This document shows positions 63,416 through 64,000 of a stretch of DNA of 64,000 bases, in pieces. Made by a program: the position numbers and the translations under genes. Position 1 is the stretch's first letter, and every line of letters begins with the position of its first letter. Under the pieces are notes generated by a model, which was not told the origin of the DNA, did no database searches, and saw only the letters and a program-made list of their open reading frames with translations. Source of the stretch: Antedon mediterranea. Lineage: Eukaryota; Echinodermata; Crinoidea; Comatulida; Antedonidae. The stretch lies in the NCBI RefSeq assembly GCF_964355755.1, contig NC_092676.1, forward strand, positions 21,186,288 to 21,250,287, in the 5' to 3' direction.

Positions 63416-64000
63416 CTAATTTAAATGAGAATTAAATTCTTATTCAATCAATGCATATATGTCATTTCATTCAAGGGTTTTATTCAATAAACTAAAATTT
63501 ACATTGTAGCCAAAGGCTAAATTGTGTAAAATTTTACAAAATATTGCACATTAAAAAAACATCTTATATTAAAATGGAATTAGATAAAGTACATAATATG
63601 AAAATGAGAAAAACATTGAAAAATCAAAGTAATTGTTACAAATCATCGCCTAATAAAATAATACTACTGTAATAATTCGGATAAGTTCTAAAGGATGAGA
63701 CCATTTGCAGGCAAGTACAATGTGATTTAAAACAATATATTAATATTCCATTATAAAACTGCACTGGGCAGTCATTTAATTGGTGCTAGTTCCGTTTGGG
63801 ACCTGTTTTTATTTCTACTTCCTTTTGATTCCAAACTTGTTAAGTACAGTAACTTACAGTATTGTGAATACCACACCTTAAAATTGGGCGTCATACTGTA
63901 AGTACTTTTATGAAGAAGAATCGCATAAAAAGTAACAAATAAATCCTTTAAATTGATGATTTTACAGACATGTTTCTTGCATACCGTTCGCAAATTTAGC

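Noticed and set aside
63772-63993. Upstream exon of PRMT1
   Set aside because: A donor-like GTAAGT exists on the - strand near 63856, but no ATG reading gave a plausible PRMT1 N terminus.

Overview
The window is animal nuclear DNA: AT-rich, intron-rich and crowded with short repeats. It holds five protein-coding genes, all in its right half. Four tetraspanin genes lie head to tail on the + strand (28081-31391, 36311-41342, 48286-53403, 55189-58088). A PRMT1-type protein arginine methyltransferase gene lies on the - strand (59877-63415) and runs off the right edge. All five were assembled by hand from splice sites and reading frame. The repeat content and the very frequent octamer TAGGCCTA suggest a marine invertebrate deuterostome, perhaps an echinoderm. 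That is an impression, not something the sequence proves.

Layout. Bases 1-28080 contain no coding gene I can support. They hold two TGACGC short-tandem arrays, several palindromic MITE-like elements, a large inverted-repeat (Foldback-like) element at about 11225-15510, two tRNA-derived SINEs, and otherwise unassigned AT-rich DNA. From 28081 to 58088 is the tetraspanin array. Each gene has seven coding exons, six phase-0 introns at matching positions, four membrane segments and a large extracellular loop with CCG, CC, C and GC cysteine motifs. Between the second and third genes is a 3.3 kb satellite built of small palindromes, with a 1141-bp higher-order period (about 42480-45850). From 59877 to 63415 is PRMT1, tail to tail with the fourth tetraspanin. 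Its introns carry several MITE-like insertions.

How the genes relate. The tetraspanins look like products of old local duplication. Exon lengths are nearly fixed (192-195 nt for exon 2, 75 nt for exon 3, 84 nt for exon 6), while protein sequence has diverged strongly. The first copy has lost several residues normally conserved in the family. Tetraspanins organise membrane protein complexes, and PRMT1 methylates arginine in nuclear and cytoplasmic proteins. Nothing suggests that PRMT1 works together with its neighbours.
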